Positions 21,070 to 32,141 of a DNA stretch of 64,000 nucleotides are shown piece by piece. Each line of letters starts with the position of its first letter. Position 1 is the first letter of the stretch. The notes under the pieces were generated by a model, which was not told where the DNA came from, made no database searches, and saw nothing but the letters and a program-made list of their open reading frames with translations. The DNA comes from Rana temporaria. Its lineage: Eukaryota; Chordata; Amphibia; Anura; Ranidae. The position numbers were made by a program, and so were the translations under genes. The stretch covers positions 248,476,008 through 248,540,007 of the forward strand of contig NC_053489.1 of assembly GCF_905171775.1 (NCBI RefSeq), written 5' to 3'.

Positions 21070-22092
21070 ATGGCCACCGTGAACGCTTCCATGTCAAATT
21101 CCACTACAAGTCCCTCTGCTAGCCTTGGTATTGCCATTCTTTCATTGGCTCTTGTCCTCGGTGTCCCTGGCAATGCATTTGTCATCTGGACTGTATTGAC
21201 TCAAGTGAAGAAACGCACTGTAACCTGCATCCTCATATTACATTTGGCTGTTGCGGACCTGGTAGTGATCCTTACAGCACCTATATTCATCAATTTTCTG
21301 TCCACAGGCAGCTGGGCATTTGGGAACGTAATTTGTAAAATATGTCATTATGTTGGCAATCTGAGCATGTACGCCAGCATCTTTTTAATCACCTTCATGA
21401 GTTTAGACCGTTTCCTTGCTGTGGCCAAACCGTTTACTTCTCATAAGGTCAGAACAAAGCCAGTTGTTCGAAGCATAGTATTCTCTATCTGGATATTAGC
21501 AACACTGTTTGCCATTCCAATGCCAATATACCGCTCAGTAGAAACCATAAACAACCGTCAATTGTGTACCACTGTCCGAGGTGTGGGAAATGGGGTAAAA
21601 CACCATATGGTCTTTCAGTTTACATTCGAGACGCTGATAGGGTTTATTATCCCTTTCACAATCATCCTTTCCTGCTATATATACATTGGAATAAGGTTAC
21701 AAAGTGCTAAATTTCAAACGAAGCATAAGACAAGCCGTGTGGTCATCATGATCATAATAACATTTGCCCTTTTTTGGCTTCCATACCACGTGGTGAATAT
21801 GTTGCAGGTGTCAGGAGAATTGTCTTTATCGGAAAGGCTAAGAAAAGCATCTCTATTTGCTCGTCCGAATGCCACAGCCCTTGCATTTCTCAGTAGCAGC
21901 ATTAACCCCATTTTGTATGTGTTTGCTGGTGGCAACTACATCAGGACAGCTGGATTTGGATTCATGGCAAGGCTCTTTGAAGCATCTGGCTCAGAGGCTA
22001 ACAGTATACGAAAAGTTTCTCAAGTCTTTCAACAAAGAAGTAGAAAGCAATCTGCAGAACAAGGGAAACTAAAGGAAACTGTAGAGGATTAA
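21070..22092 (+). CDS. ltb4r: Leukotriene B4 receptor 1-like GPCR, gene 1
   Basis: A rhodopsin-family (class A) GPCR of 340 aa. BLT1 binds leukotriene B4 at the leukocyte surface and signals chemotaxis through Gi-type proteins. That role is known for the family and inferred here. Visible marks: N-terminal sequons N5 and N10; N35 in GVPGN (TM1); D63 in LAVAD (TM2); C89 and C166 for the TM3-loop 2 disulfide; DRF 113-115 in place of DRY; W141 (TM4); FWLP 235-238 (TM6); NPILY 279-283 (TM7). The tail GFGFMARLFEASGSEAN resembles the BLT1 tail (helix 8 then Ser-rich). All coding sequence after the acceptor is in one exon. I chose the ATG at 21070 because the in-frame ATG at 21016 lies before the acceptor. 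A second copy lies at 61010. It could be another BLT-type paralogue, since BLT1/BLT2 assignment needs a tree. Confidence 0.9.
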   Translation: MATVNASMSNSTTSPSASLGIAILSLALVLGVPGNAFVIWTVLTQVKKRTVTCILILHLAVADLVVILTAPIFINFLSTGSWAFGNVICKICHYVGNLSMYASIFLITFMSLDRFLAVAKPFTSHKVRTKPVVRSIVFSIWILATLFAIPMPIYRSVETINNRQLCTTVRGVGNGVKHHMVFQFTFETLIGFIIPFTIILSCYIYIGIRLQSAKFQTKHKTSRVVIMIIITFALFWLPYHVVNMLQVSGELSLSERLRKASLFARPNATALAFLSSSINPILYVFAGGNYIRTAGFGFMARLFEASGSEANSIRKVSQVFQQRSRKQSAEQGKLKETVED

Positions 22093-22557
22093 GCATGGCT
22101 AACTGGCCACAAATGGGAACATTTTTAATAATTACACTTTGATATACAAAAATCACTATATTACCAGAGGTCCATTACCGGAGGCATAGTGTATAGCAAA
22201 TTTGGGAAACGGATGCAAACATTTCATATGACCTCAAGAATTTCGTCACTAGAGGCGAAGACAACACCCCCTGCTAGGAGGACCTCTTTTACAGAGATAA
22301 TTTTGATATTTTACTCATCCTATTGGCAAAAATATTTTGCTAATGTGTACCCACCTGGTCCTACAAGCTTCAGACAGACACAACTAAGCAGCAATGATTG
22401 GATCAATGACTCTAGTCCAGGGGTAGACAACATTAGAGAGGTAATGATCTATCTGAACAACATGGAAGAAGAACAAAAATCACTGCACTACTGCCCACCC
22501 ATTTGCACCCATTCAAGTGAGATGCAACATGTACATGCAAAGTGCTAGTGCGAGGTC
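22093..22557 (+). other. Presumed 3' UTR and downstream flank of receptor gene 1
   Basis: The stop is TAA at 22090-22092. No canonical AATAAA is seen in the first 450 bp. The first candidate, at 22587-22592, lies inside a small palindromic repeat, so the transcript end is unresolved. Confidence 0.4.
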
Positions 22558-22626
22558 CAAGGGGTTAAAGCAGGTGGTGGGAAGGTAATAAAATGCTTTC
22601 TTACCACCTGCATTAACCCCTTGGCC
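22558..22626. repeat. Short perfect-arm hairpin
   Basis: CCAAGGGGTTAAAGCAGGTG pairs with CACCTGCATTAACCCCTTGG around a short centre. It is probably a minimal MITE. Confidence 0.8.
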
Positions 22627-23850
22627 GCTGTACTGCACACAGTTGCAGGACACTTGCAGAGCAGCCCCATTAACTTGATTGGGTCAAGCTTGGTGGGTGC
22701 TACACCTGGCCACTGCAGCTAAAGGGGGGCAGTTGGGTGGCAATAAAAACATGGTTCAACTGTGGGGCTTCACTGACCCCCACAAGTGTAAACAAGCCCT
22801 TACTGTCCTGAACCCTTATAATAGTTCATGCTCTGTTATAGATGGTGTTATGGCCCTTGATGACACCAGTGCACTTGAGTTTAGTATTGTGTGCGGGCTT
22901 CACTTTAAAGATCAAAATGCGCTAACCTGAACAAAATAGCTGAGGCATAATAGAGGAGAGGAGTCCACTGTCAGTACTCCACAACAAACCAGGGATCTGC
23001 TTTGTCTCTGTCACTTGCAGCTGCTGCTTGTGCTGCTCTGGCCCTATAAAGAGATACAAAAGGCAGAGTGATATCACTCCACCGGGGTCTGCAGCCAGAA
23101 ATAGAGAAGTAGTGTCAGCAAATGCTTGCTCACACCGCGGGCGGTGTTGGTGGGTTGGCAAACCAAGGACGCTATCTACCCATCACCTGGCCATGATCCA
23201 CTGGTAAATTGCCATCTGCAAGTTGCTGACCCCCTCTCTAGTCCAACTGCTTAGAGCATAAACAGGTATCTCTCCTTTACATTCTGGACATAAAGCATCA
23301 AATGGTGTAAATGATACTACATCTGTAATTATGATACAGCACTGCATGTTAATTAATCTTTGATTTATTAAAAAAGAAAATTGGCATGTAATGCCAAATG
23401 ATAATTTCACATGTTACCTATTTTGTGTCTGAGTTTATCATTCATTTTAAAGTGTGTCAAAACCCTAACAGTGACATTTTTTATTTGCCTCTTTTGTGTC
23501 TGGTAAATATACCAATTAAAGCATTTGGGTATATCTGTTGATAAGTGCAAACAAATATATGATTATCCTGTCAGAAATTCAGAGCTGTCTGTGCACTTTG
23601 TAACATCTCCAGAGGGTAAACAGTCCTACTAGTTCCTCCTTTGGATTACAAAACGCATCACCCCTATCTCGTGAAAATGAGGAGGGGTGGTTGTGCTTTG
23701 TAGCTCATAAAAAGACAACTGGGCAGGGCTGACACCACTCCTTGTAATTTTTGTCCAGCAAAGGCTACAAGGCTATATACTGTATGTTGTCAGCTCACAA
23801 CAGGAAATGAGCTGCTGGGTGTCTTTATTGTCATGATCAACAGGAATTTA
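22627..23850. other. No recognised gene
   Basis: Mixed-composition sequence with ORFs below 85 codons and no family resemblance. A TTAACCCCTTGG motif at the left end belongs to the adjacent hairpin. Confidence 0.45.
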
Positions 23851-24285
23851 CAGTGGAACTTCACCCAGAAAGGGAAGTTTCACTTTTTGCCACCCCCCTC
23901 CCCACCCTTCTAATTTTGGCACTTTATGTTGGTGGGGAGGGGAATGGGTACCTGGATCGCCACAGCAATTCCACTGAAAGTTGTCCCCCCTGCCCACAAC
24001 CTTCTGGGACACGTCATTGGTTCCACAAGGCTGTGGGACCATTCACATTTACCCTAAAAGGGAAGTTCCACCTTATGCTCCCCCCCCCCCCCCCGCCTTC
24101 TAATTTTGGCACCTTTTGTTGGTTGGGAGGGGAATAGGTGCCTGGTTTTGACAGGTACCCTCTCCCACTTCTGGTGGGATCGCCACAGCGATTCCACCGG
24201 AAGTTTTCCCCCCTGCCCACAACCTTCCGGGCAGGACATAGATTCTAGAAGGCTGTGGGGCCATTCACAAAGCACAGTGCAGCTC
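23851..24285 (+). repeat. Tandem duplication (~200 bp) of a GGAACTTCACCC repeat
   Basis: Two side-by-side copies share AAAGGGAAGTT, CCTTCTAATTTTGGCA, GGATCGCCACAGC or GGGATCGCCACAGC, and CCCCCTGCCCACAACCTTC. The second copy has an insert near 24150 and a poly-C run of about 15 at 24080-24094. ORFs over this region are artefacts of C-rich sequence. Confidence 0.85.
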
Positions 24286-24697
24286 TCACATGCAAAGTGG
24301 GAAGCCAGCTGTGAAGCTGCAAGGAATCACAGTCAGCCTCCCATAGTAAACATGCCATCACTGGGGACCCGAACACCTGTGAGGACTGTGCTGGATCCCT
24401 GGACAGGTGAGTGTCCTTTTAAAGCGGAAATTTACTCACAACAACTTGATAAAAAACAATGTTCTTTAGCAAGGAACATACATTCCCCATTAATAATGAC
24501 GCTTCCAAAATGAGTTTGGAAGCTGCTATTTTGCTGAAGCTCAGAGCCCCTCAACAGCAGCAGTAAATCTTTAGGCTGTCAGCAGATCACTTTCTATTTG
24601 CTCTGATTTTCGGCACAATGCCAAGAATGGAGAGAAAATGAGCATGTGCAGAACATGGTGAGACAGTGTATTACTGGACTTTAAACAGTATAGGCTG

Positions 24698-25439
24698 GGG
24701 GCCAGATTCATAGTCAGCAGTGTAAATGTAGGCGGGCATAGCGTATCGTAGTTACGCTACGCCGCCGCAACTTAGAGAGGCAAGTGCTGTATTCACAAAG
24801 CACTTGCGTCTAAAGTTACGGCGGCGTAGCGTAATTTTGCCGGCGTAAGCGCGCCTAAATCAAATGAGGAACAGGGGGGCGTGTTTTATGTAAACGAATC
24901 ATGACCCCGCGTAAATGACGCTTTTTTCGAACGGCGCATGCGCGCGCATGCTAAGTATCACGTTGAATTTTCAAATTAAATTACGCCCGTTCAATGCCTA
25001 GTCGACGTGAACGTAACTTACGTCCATCCCCATTCACGGATGACTTACGCAAACAAGGTAAAACACGACACTGTTCTGACGTCTCCGACGTCCATACCTA
25101 ACATGACTTACCCCTGCTTTATGAGGCGTAACTTTACGCCGGCGTATGTCTTACGTAAACGACGTATCTTGCTATGCTGGGCGCACGTACGTTCGTGAAT
25201 CGGCGTATCTAGCTCATTAGCATATTTAACGTAAAAATCTACGGAAGCGCCACCTAGCGGCCAGCGTAAATATGCACCCTAGGATACGACGGTGTAAGAG
25301 ACTTACGCTGCTCGTATCTTAGCCGAATTTATGCGTAACGGATTCTAAGAATCAGCCGCATAGATACGACGGCTCTCATTCGGACTTACGACGGCGTACA
25401 TGGAGCTACGCCGTCGTAAGTCCTTTGTGAATCTGGGCC
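24698..25439. mobile_element. Palindromic MITE, family Q, copy 2
   Basis: It starts GGGCCAGATTCATAG and ends TGTGAATCTGGGCC. The interior is rich in ACG/CGTA and has the palindromic pair TACGACGGCGTA/TACGCCGTCGTA near 25388-25417. It is the longest of the three copies in the window. The flanks do not give a clean 3-bp duplication. Confidence 0.8.
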
Positions 25440-25525
25440 TAAATGTTTTACATATCTACACCTGCTGAAGGAACCAGCATGAAATGATCTAGCAGGACCT
25501 AATTTTCTGACTAAAGTTCCACTTT

Positions 25526-26574
25526 AACCACTTCAATACCAGGCACTTACACACCTTCCTGCCCAAGCCAATTTTTAGCTTTCAGCGATGTCGCAATTTG
25601 AATGACAATTGCGTGGTCATGCAACACTGTACCCAAACACATTTTTTATCATTTTGTTCCCACAAATAGACCTTTCTTTTGGTGGTATTTGATCACCTCT
25701 GCGATTTTTTTTTTTGCGCAACGAATAAAAACAGACCGAAAATGTTGAAAAAAACAAACGTTTTTATTTGTTTCTGTTAAATTATTTTGTAAATAAATAT
25801 GTTATCTTCTTCAATGACTGCCACTGATATGGCTGCACTGACTGGCACTGATAAGGCGGCACCGATGGGGACCAATGAGGTGGCACCAATGAGGTGGCAC
25901 TGATAAGCACTGATGATGGGCACTGATAGGCGGCACTGATGGGCACTGATAGGCGGCACTGATAGGCATCACTGATGGGCACTGATAGGTGGCACTGGTA
26001 TGCGACACTGATGGGCACTCATAGGCAGCACTGATGGGTACTTGTGGGCGGCACTGATAGGTACTTAAGGGTGGCACAGATGGGCACTGATGGTCACATG
26101 TTTTGGAACATGCGGATGGCCATGGGGGGTGTACCTGGCCATCCACATGTTGAAGGCTTCCCTGGTGGTCCTGGTGGCTTCCCTGGTGGTCCAGTGTGGG
26201 CATCCGAGGGGGGGCTGTGCTGACGAATAATCAGCCCGAACCCCCTCTGTCAGGAGAGCCACAGATCGGCTCTCCTCTACTCGCATCTGTCAGACGCGAG
26301 TGAGGAAGAGCCGATCAACGGCTCTTCCTGTTTACATCGTGATCAGCCGTGATTGGACACGGCTAATCACGTGGTAAAGAGCCTCCATCGGATCTTTACC
26401 GAGATCGGTGTAGTGGTGTGTCAGACTGACACACCGTGCCACCTATCGCCTTGATGCGCGCCCCCACTGACGCGCGGCGACTGTTATCCTGCAGGACGTC
26501 AATAGATGTCCAGTCAGGATAACAGAACCACTTCCCGGACATCAATATACTATTGACCGGGCGGGAAGTGGTTA
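25526..26574 (+). repeat. Dispersed repeat family R, long copy
   Basis: It begins TTAACCACTTCAATACCAGG and ends GCGGGAAGTGGTTAA. It includes CATTTTGTTCCCACAAATAG and TTTTGGTGGTATTTGATCAC, shared with 2810-3412, then a GGCACTGAT minisatellite (25815-26100), then CAGCCGTGATTGGACACGGC and a hairpin-rich end. Confidence 0.85.
25815..26100 (+). repeat. GGCACTGAT minisatellite in family R
   Basis: Irregular tandem units of GGGCACTGATAGGCGGCACT. The minus-strand ORFs encoding repeats such as ISAAYQCP are artefacts of the array. Confidence 0.9.
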
Positions 26575-27656
26575 AAAGTCAGCAGCTACAGTATTTGTAA
26601 CTGCTGACTTTTTTCTCAAACAAACTGAAGCTCCTCTTTAAAAGTGGATGTAAACCCAAAATATATATATATTTTTAAATTAAGGTTTGCACTTGTACAG
26701 TATAGGATTTCATGTCATCTGTGCCCAGTTTTGCCATGAACAGTTATTCCAGCTCTGAGCAATCCTCTTATCTTTTTTCAGTGAGATAAAAATGTCCAGA
26801 CAGAGAAATAGGAGTCTGTTTCTCACCCTTGCTGTGAGCGACAGATGATTTACATGTCTCATGCACAAGTTTGAGAGAGACATTCTGTGTACTTCAGATC
26901 CCCAGCTCCTTTTTTCTCCAGCTCTCCCAGGATTGGCTGCTCCACACCTCAGCATGACTGGGTATGCTAAAGTCATGTGTTGACTTTCCCGGGTTTTGAC
27001 TGGATGTTAGTGATCATGGAGAATAATCCACAAGACCAGCAGAAGTTCAGTGTAAGAAATATTGATGCCTGGCCAAGGGGAGCGTAGAAGTGGATGGGGA
27101 GTCTACTGACATCACAACCAGTGGCGGAACTACCGCCATAGCAACCCATGCGGGCGCTATGGGGCCCGCAGCCGAGTGAGGATCAGGGGGGCCCGGTGAA
27201 GGGAAGAGAGAGGAGAAGAAGAGGCGTGCTGAGGGCCCCATGGCCACTAGGGGGCCCCATCAGGGTTGGCAGCCTTGGTAAAAGCAGGGACAGTTTGTTG
27301 GAATCAGTGTTTTCTGACATCTATCACTGAATTGGCCACTACCGACATCATTTTGATGTACAAATCTCGAGATTGTAGCTGCCCCGCCTCTTCACTGTCT
27401 TCTCAGCCAATGGGAGCACAGTGTACACTCCCCCTTCTCCAGCGCGGCTTTTTTGACATACGAGCAGGAGATGCCGACTGCTGGAGAGATGAGAGGGAGG
27501 AGGGGACAGCCTGCAGTGTGGGGTGGATTGCTGCCTGAAAAAGGTAAGCTGGCTGAGCTGGAAGAATTGTATTATCAGTGCTTACCTATCCTGGTGAGGA
27601 GGGGGAGGCTGTGTAGCAGCAGGGCTCCACTTGCTGTTAGATCGTTTTTCTGTGTG

Positions 27657-28125
27657 TGAGAAGTGCCATGCTTCTGGGAGAAGGATGTGCTGAACTTCTC
27701 CAATCTTTGCTACATCTCCCTACTCATCACCTGCCCACCAGTACACAGGCACAGCCTCCTCTCCTGTATTACCACATGTGAGCTGCTGGGGCACTACAAG
27801 TACCAGCATGGCAGAAGGGGCAGGAGCAGTGTGTTCTATCAGGATGATTTGTGGGGAAAAAAGTGCTGGTGTGTGTGTATATATCGATAAATATATATCT
27901 ATATATACACACACCAGCACTTTTTTTCCACAAATCATCCTGATAGAACACACTGCTCCTGCCCCTTCTGCCATGCTGGTACTTGTAGTGCCCCAGCAGC
28001 TCACATGTGGTAATACAGGAGAGGAGGCTGTGCCTGTGTATTGGTGGGCAGGTGATGAGTAGGGAGATGTAGCAGAGATTGGAGAAGTTCAGCACATCCT
28101 TCTCCCAGAAGCATGGCACTTCTCA
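27657..28125. repeat. Long near-perfect palindrome, arms about 230 bp
   Basis: The left arm from TGAGAAGTGCCATGCTTCTG is matched, inverted, by the right arm ending CAGAAGCATGGCACTTCTCA. Only a handful of differences are seen across the arms (for example GGGGAAAAAAGTG against CACTTTTTTTCCAC). The centre is an AT-rich GTGTATATATCGATAAATAT stretch. Matching ORFs of 94 and 116 codons on opposite strands are mirror images. Confidence 0.95.
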
Positions 28126-28732
28126 CTATATATATATATGCGGTCCATCCATTAAGGGCACCACCCCCTCTATGTAGAATGTATAGATTCATGCATTGCA
28201 TGAATCTATCCATGGCCACCCCCAATTCAGGTGTCCATCCCCTTTTAGGACGCTGGGTGCCTAAATTGCGGGGGGGTTTGAAGCATCTGATTAGAGCCCT
28301 AGGCTCTAATAGGCTTCACATTAGGGTGGGCTTGGAGCGCAGAGCACTCAGAGCCCATCCAGGTGGGTTTAGAAAAGCAAATTGATGTTTGCTTTTCTAA
28401 CAATGAACCGGCTCTCCGCCAATCAGGAAGTGCGGGTCTGATACCCATCATGTGATTGGCTGAAAGGACAGGCGCTCCTATTGGACGCCTAGCAGGAGAA
28501 AAGAAGAGGTGCAGGGAGTAAGCAGCTCGCCGCTGCCCGTCCCACATCTCACCGCCGTCACCCACTGCCTGACCTGCCACCAAGATGGGGCAAGTGTTGG
28601 TCAGACAACAGGGGTGGGGGGTGCTGAGGGTCACAGTGGCTGCATTTAATGGCACGGTGGCTGCATCTGTGCCCCATCAAATGCAGCCAACTGTGCCCCA
28701 TGTGGGGGGCTGAGGGTCACAATGGCTGCATT

Positions 28733-29105
28733 TGATGGGGCACAGTTGGCGGCATTTGATGGGGCACAGTTGGCGGCATTTGATGGGGCACAGTTGGCGG
28801 CATTTGATGGGGCACAGTTGGCGGCATTTGATGGGGCACAGTTGGCGGCATTTGATGGGACACAGTTGGCGGCATTTGATGGGACACAGTTGGCGGCATT
28901 TGATGGGGCACAGTTGGCTGCATTTGATGGGGCACAGTTGGCTGCATTTGATGGGGCACAGTTGGCTGCATTTGATGGGGCACAGTTGGCTGCATTTGAT
29001 GGGGCACAGTTGGCTGCATTTGATGGGGCACAGTTGGCTGCATTTGATGGGGCACTGTGGCTGCATTTGATGGGGCACAGTGGCTGCATTTAATGGGGCA
29101 CAGTG
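28733..29105 (+). repeat. 24-bp minisatellite, about 15 units
   Basis: The unit is GGCACAGTTGGCGGCATTTG plus ATGG. The first block carries GGCGGC, the later block GGCTGC, and two middle units read GGGACACAG. As 24 is a multiple of three, it stays open in several frames (for example AAFDGAQL repeats). None is evidence of a protein. Confidence 0.97.
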
Positions 29106-29326
29106 AGGCTGCAATTGTTTGCCCATGAGAGGCTTCTGGTGAATTTAGTGGGTCACCAACTCTAAGCCACTCAGCATGTCACGGAGCTTGGTGCCTCTCC
29201 GCATGGGTTTGCCCACATTCATGTTGCATAAAAAAAAAGATGGTGGCCATCTCTAAGCCTGGGGGCCCCATAATCTCCTATTGCCCGGGGGCCCCATGAG
29301 TTGTCAGTCCGCCCCTGGCTGTCCGT

Positions 29327-29575
29327 ATCAGCAGAGAGTGGAATTGCCCGCTGTAATAGCTTTCATTAGAACTTCCAGTGTTCCCGGGGCTCATGTCACA
29401 TAGCTCCACCTCTTGGTCCGGCACCTTTGATCGACAGAACGCCGGTCCAGTGTCGGACATGTGACGTCATCAAAGGCGTTGGGCTAAGAGGTGGGGCTAT
29501 GTGAAGATGAGCCCCGTGAAGTCGGGAAATTCAAATGAAAGCTATTACAGCGGGCAATCCCGCTCTCTGCTGATC
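29327..29575. repeat. Fold-back inside the hAT-like element
   Basis: CAGCAGAGAGTGGAATTGCC pairs with GGCAATCCCGCTCTCTGCTG, and GCTGTAATAGCTTTCATT pairs with AATGAAAGCTATTACAGC. The centre lies near 29455. Confidence 0.85.
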
Positions 29576-29584
29576 CGGCCGGCT

Positions 29585-29835
29585 TGCCTCTTCCTCTGCA
29601 CAGGTGAGGCTGTATTGGGCACAGGCAATGCTGTATTGGGCACAGGTCACGCTATATGGGGCACAGGCAGTTCAGACTGTATTGGGCACAGGCAGGTCAG
29701 GCTGTATTGGGCACAGGTCACGCTATATGGGGCACAGGTCACGCTATATGGGGCACAGGTCACGCTATATGGGGCACAGGTCACGCTGTATGGGGCACAG
29801 GTCACGCTGTATGGGGCACAGGTCACGCTGCATTG
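29585..29835 (+). repeat. 21-bp minisatellite
   Basis: The unit GTCACGCTATATGGGGCACA plus G appears six to seven times, preceded by longer variant units with GCTGTATTGGGCACAGGCA. It is open in three frames because 21 is a multiple of three. Confidence 0.95.
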
Positions 29836-30291
29836 ACACTAGGGCGGCTCTGGGGGGCCCCATACAACATTTTGCTATGGGGCCCTGTGATTTCTAGTTA
29901 CGCCCCTGATCACAACACTACCCACCGGTCTCTGGACAACAGATCCACCCATGGAATCTACAGTTTTTCAGGTCTCATAACAGACAGAGGGGAGACATTT
30001 GACAGGTAAGGCTACATGCAGGAGGCATGTATATCCTTAAAGATACCCACTAGTAGTTTAGAAAGGATGAGAGTGGGTTTACATCCATTGGTGTTAATAT
30101 GAATAATAGGCACTTGTGATTGCTTCATTGCAGGGTAGATTATTGAATCAGTTATGGATGCTTGTTTTATATTTCCTACTGCTAAAAGGTAAAGGAAATG
30201 TCATACTCCAACCAACCCAGTACCTGACAGCGGAGCATACATTTTGATGTATGTATAGTAGACTTTATGCATCTGGCCCAACTAAGTTAAA

Positions 30292-30715
30292 GCGGAGTTC
30301 CACCCAAAAAGGGACGGTGACCCCCTGACATGCCACATTTGGCAATGGATTTTCTATTTATTTTTTTGGTTGGGGGAGCCGATACCCTCTTTTTAGGGGC
30401 ATCCAGCTCTCACTTCCTCCCGGGGCTCTGTGGCGCCCGAAGGAAGTTCACCCCTCCCTCCCTGCAATCTTCTGGGACCTGTCTCAGAAGATTGCCCAGC
30501 CAATCACAGCGTGCAGCGCGTGCCCGGCTATGAAGCCACAGCTGGGTGCCCACAGTAGTGATGCCGGTGCTGCAGAGAGGAGTGGGGGAGGAGCGGGGGT
30601 TTGTTTGCCCGCATCGCTGGACCGTGGGACAGGTGAGTATCCGATTAGTAAAAGTCAGCAGCTACACTTTTTGTAGCTGCTGACTTTTATATGGGTGGAA
30701 CTCCGATTTAAGGTC
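30292..30715. mobile_element. Palindromic MITE (AAAGCGGAGTTCCACCC ends)
   Basis: TTAAAGCGGAGTTCCACCCA pairs with GGGTGGAACTCCGATTTAA. An inner hairpin, AAAAGTCAGCAGCTACA/TGTAGCTGCTGACTTTT, lies at 30648-30688. Non-coding. Confidence 0.8.
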
Positions 30716-30761
30716 CTCTGGATTATTAATAGTTTATTAATTGGTGAGGAAATGTTTAATA

Positions 30762-31164
30762 ACCGTATATACTCGAGTATAAGTCGAGTTTTTCAGCACA
30801 TTTTATTGTGCTGAAAATGCCCCCCTCGACTTATACTCGAGTCACCTGTTTGCACCTGATCTCCCGGACTTTGGGGACCCATAGGTCCCCTGGACCCCAA
30901 ACTTGGCACACATGTAGCCCCACTCTTCCTCTACATGTTTGCAAAGTTTGTTGTCCAGGGGACCAATGCCCGGGGAGCACCGATTTTTCAAACCAGGCAC
31001 CCCTTCCATAGACTCCCATGTTAAACGTCAGTGAGGCACAGTGAGGCATTCAGATGGACACCCTAGGCTTATACTCGAGTCAATACGTTTTCCCAGTTTT
31101 TTTTGTGGTAAAATTAGGTGCCTCAGCTTATATTTGGGTCGGCTTTTACTCGAGTATATACAGT
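30762..31164. mobile_element. ACTCGAGTATAAG-type DNA element
   Basis: The ends ACCGTATATACTCGAGTATA and, inverted, ACTGTATATACTCGAGTA pair over about 16 bp. CTTATACTCGAGTC recurs internally. No target duplication is obvious. Non-coding. Confidence 0.75.
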
Positions 31165-31285
31165 AAATTATTATCCCACACCAACAGTAGGGCAACGTTT
31201 ACACCACTTGCGGTTAAGGGGCTGTAAAATGCTGTGCTTGAGCTGTATCTTTACTGCCCCTCCATTTCCACTACTCCCCCTGTTG

Positions 31286-32075
31286 CTGCTGAGATCCACC
31301 CTATAACAGCTTCAACTCTTCTGGGGAGGCTATCCACAACATTCTTTGGGAAAATTTGACCATTCTTCCAGAAGCGCATTTGTGAGGTCAGGCACTGATG
31401 TTAGATGAGAAGGCCTGGCTCGCAGTCTTCATTCTAATTTACCCCAAAGCTGTTCTTTTGGGTTGAGGTCAGGACTCTGTGCAGGCCAGTCAAGTTCCTC
31501 CACCCTAAACCCCGCTCATCCATGTCTTTATAGACCTTGCTTTGTGCACTGTTGCACAGTCATGCTGTTCCCACAGCATGAAATTGTCCAAAATGTCTTG
31601 GTATGCTGATGCCTTAAGATTTCCCTTTACTGGAACTAAGGGGCCATGCCCAGCGCCTGAAAATCGAACCCCATAAAATAATCCTCCCTCCACCAAATGA
31701 TTTGGACAAGTGCACAAAGCAAGGTCCATAAAGACATGGACGAGTGAGTTTGGGGAGGAGGAACTTGACTGGCCTGCACTGAGTCCTGACCTCAACACAA
31801 CAGAACACCTTTGTGATGAAATTAGAGCGGAGACTACGAGCCAGGCCTTCTTGTCCACATCAGTGCCTGACCTCACAAATGCACCTGTGGAAGAATGGTC
31901 AAACATTCCAATAGACACACTCCTAAACCTCGTGGACAGCCTTCCCAGAAGAGTTGAAGCTGTTATACCTGCAAAGGGTGAGGCAACTCAATATTGAACC
32001 CTACAGACGAAGACTGAGATGCCATTAAAGTTCATATGTGTATAAAGGCAGGTGTCCTAATACTTTTGACAATAT
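31286..32075. pseudogene. Fold-back Tc1 transposase remnant
   Basis: Two Tc1-type transposase pieces face each other. On the minus strand, 31500-31690 encodes GPLVPVKGN, then AYQDILDNF, QHDCATVHKARS, with the catalytic-region Asp kept. On the + strand, 31710-31997 encodes ARSIKTW, ELDWPALSPDLN, TEHLCDE and LVDSLPRRVEAVI, the C-terminal end of the same family. Each piece is broken by frame changes. The + arm ends in a GTCCTAATACTTTTGACAAT-type Tc1 terminus. It is inactive. Confidence 0.85.
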
Positions 32076-32081
32076 AGTATA

Positions 32082-32084
<3 letters not shown>

Positions 32085-32139
<55 letters not shown>
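32085..32139. repeat. (TG)n(TA)n microsatellite
   Basis: GTGTGTGT followed by about 20 TA units. The TA run resumes at 33351, beyond the LTR-element piece, so the element appears to have inserted in it. Confidence 0.95.

Positions 32140-32141
<2 letters not shown>

Larger units (their letters stand above)
27119..29908. mobile_element. 2.8-kb hAT-like element with exact 8-bp TSD
   Basis: The left end CAGTGGCGGAACTACC and the right end TAGTTACGCCCCTG are inverted versions of CAG(T/G)GGCG(G/T)AACTA. The 8-bp duplication ATCACAAC is at 27111-27118 and 29909-29916. The GGGGCCC motifs near both ends are also inverted. No transposase is present. It carries a 230-bp-arm palindrome, two minisatellites and an inner fold-back (29327-29575). 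Confidence 0.9.
26640..30090. repeat. GTGGATGTAAACCC palindromic repeat, split by a hAT-like insertion
   Basis: AAAGTGGATGTAAACCCAAA on the left pairs with GAGTGGGTTTACATCC near 30069-30086. Without the 27119-29908 insertion the element is about 0.65 kb. Related TTTACA ends occur at 45411-45862. Confidence 0.6.

Noticed and set aside
28646..29126. Several long ORFs (112-149 codons) on both strands
   Set aside because: All are readings of the 24-bp minisatellite, whose unit length keeps many frames open. Repeated AAFDGAQL-like or NCAPSNAA-like peptides are artefacts.
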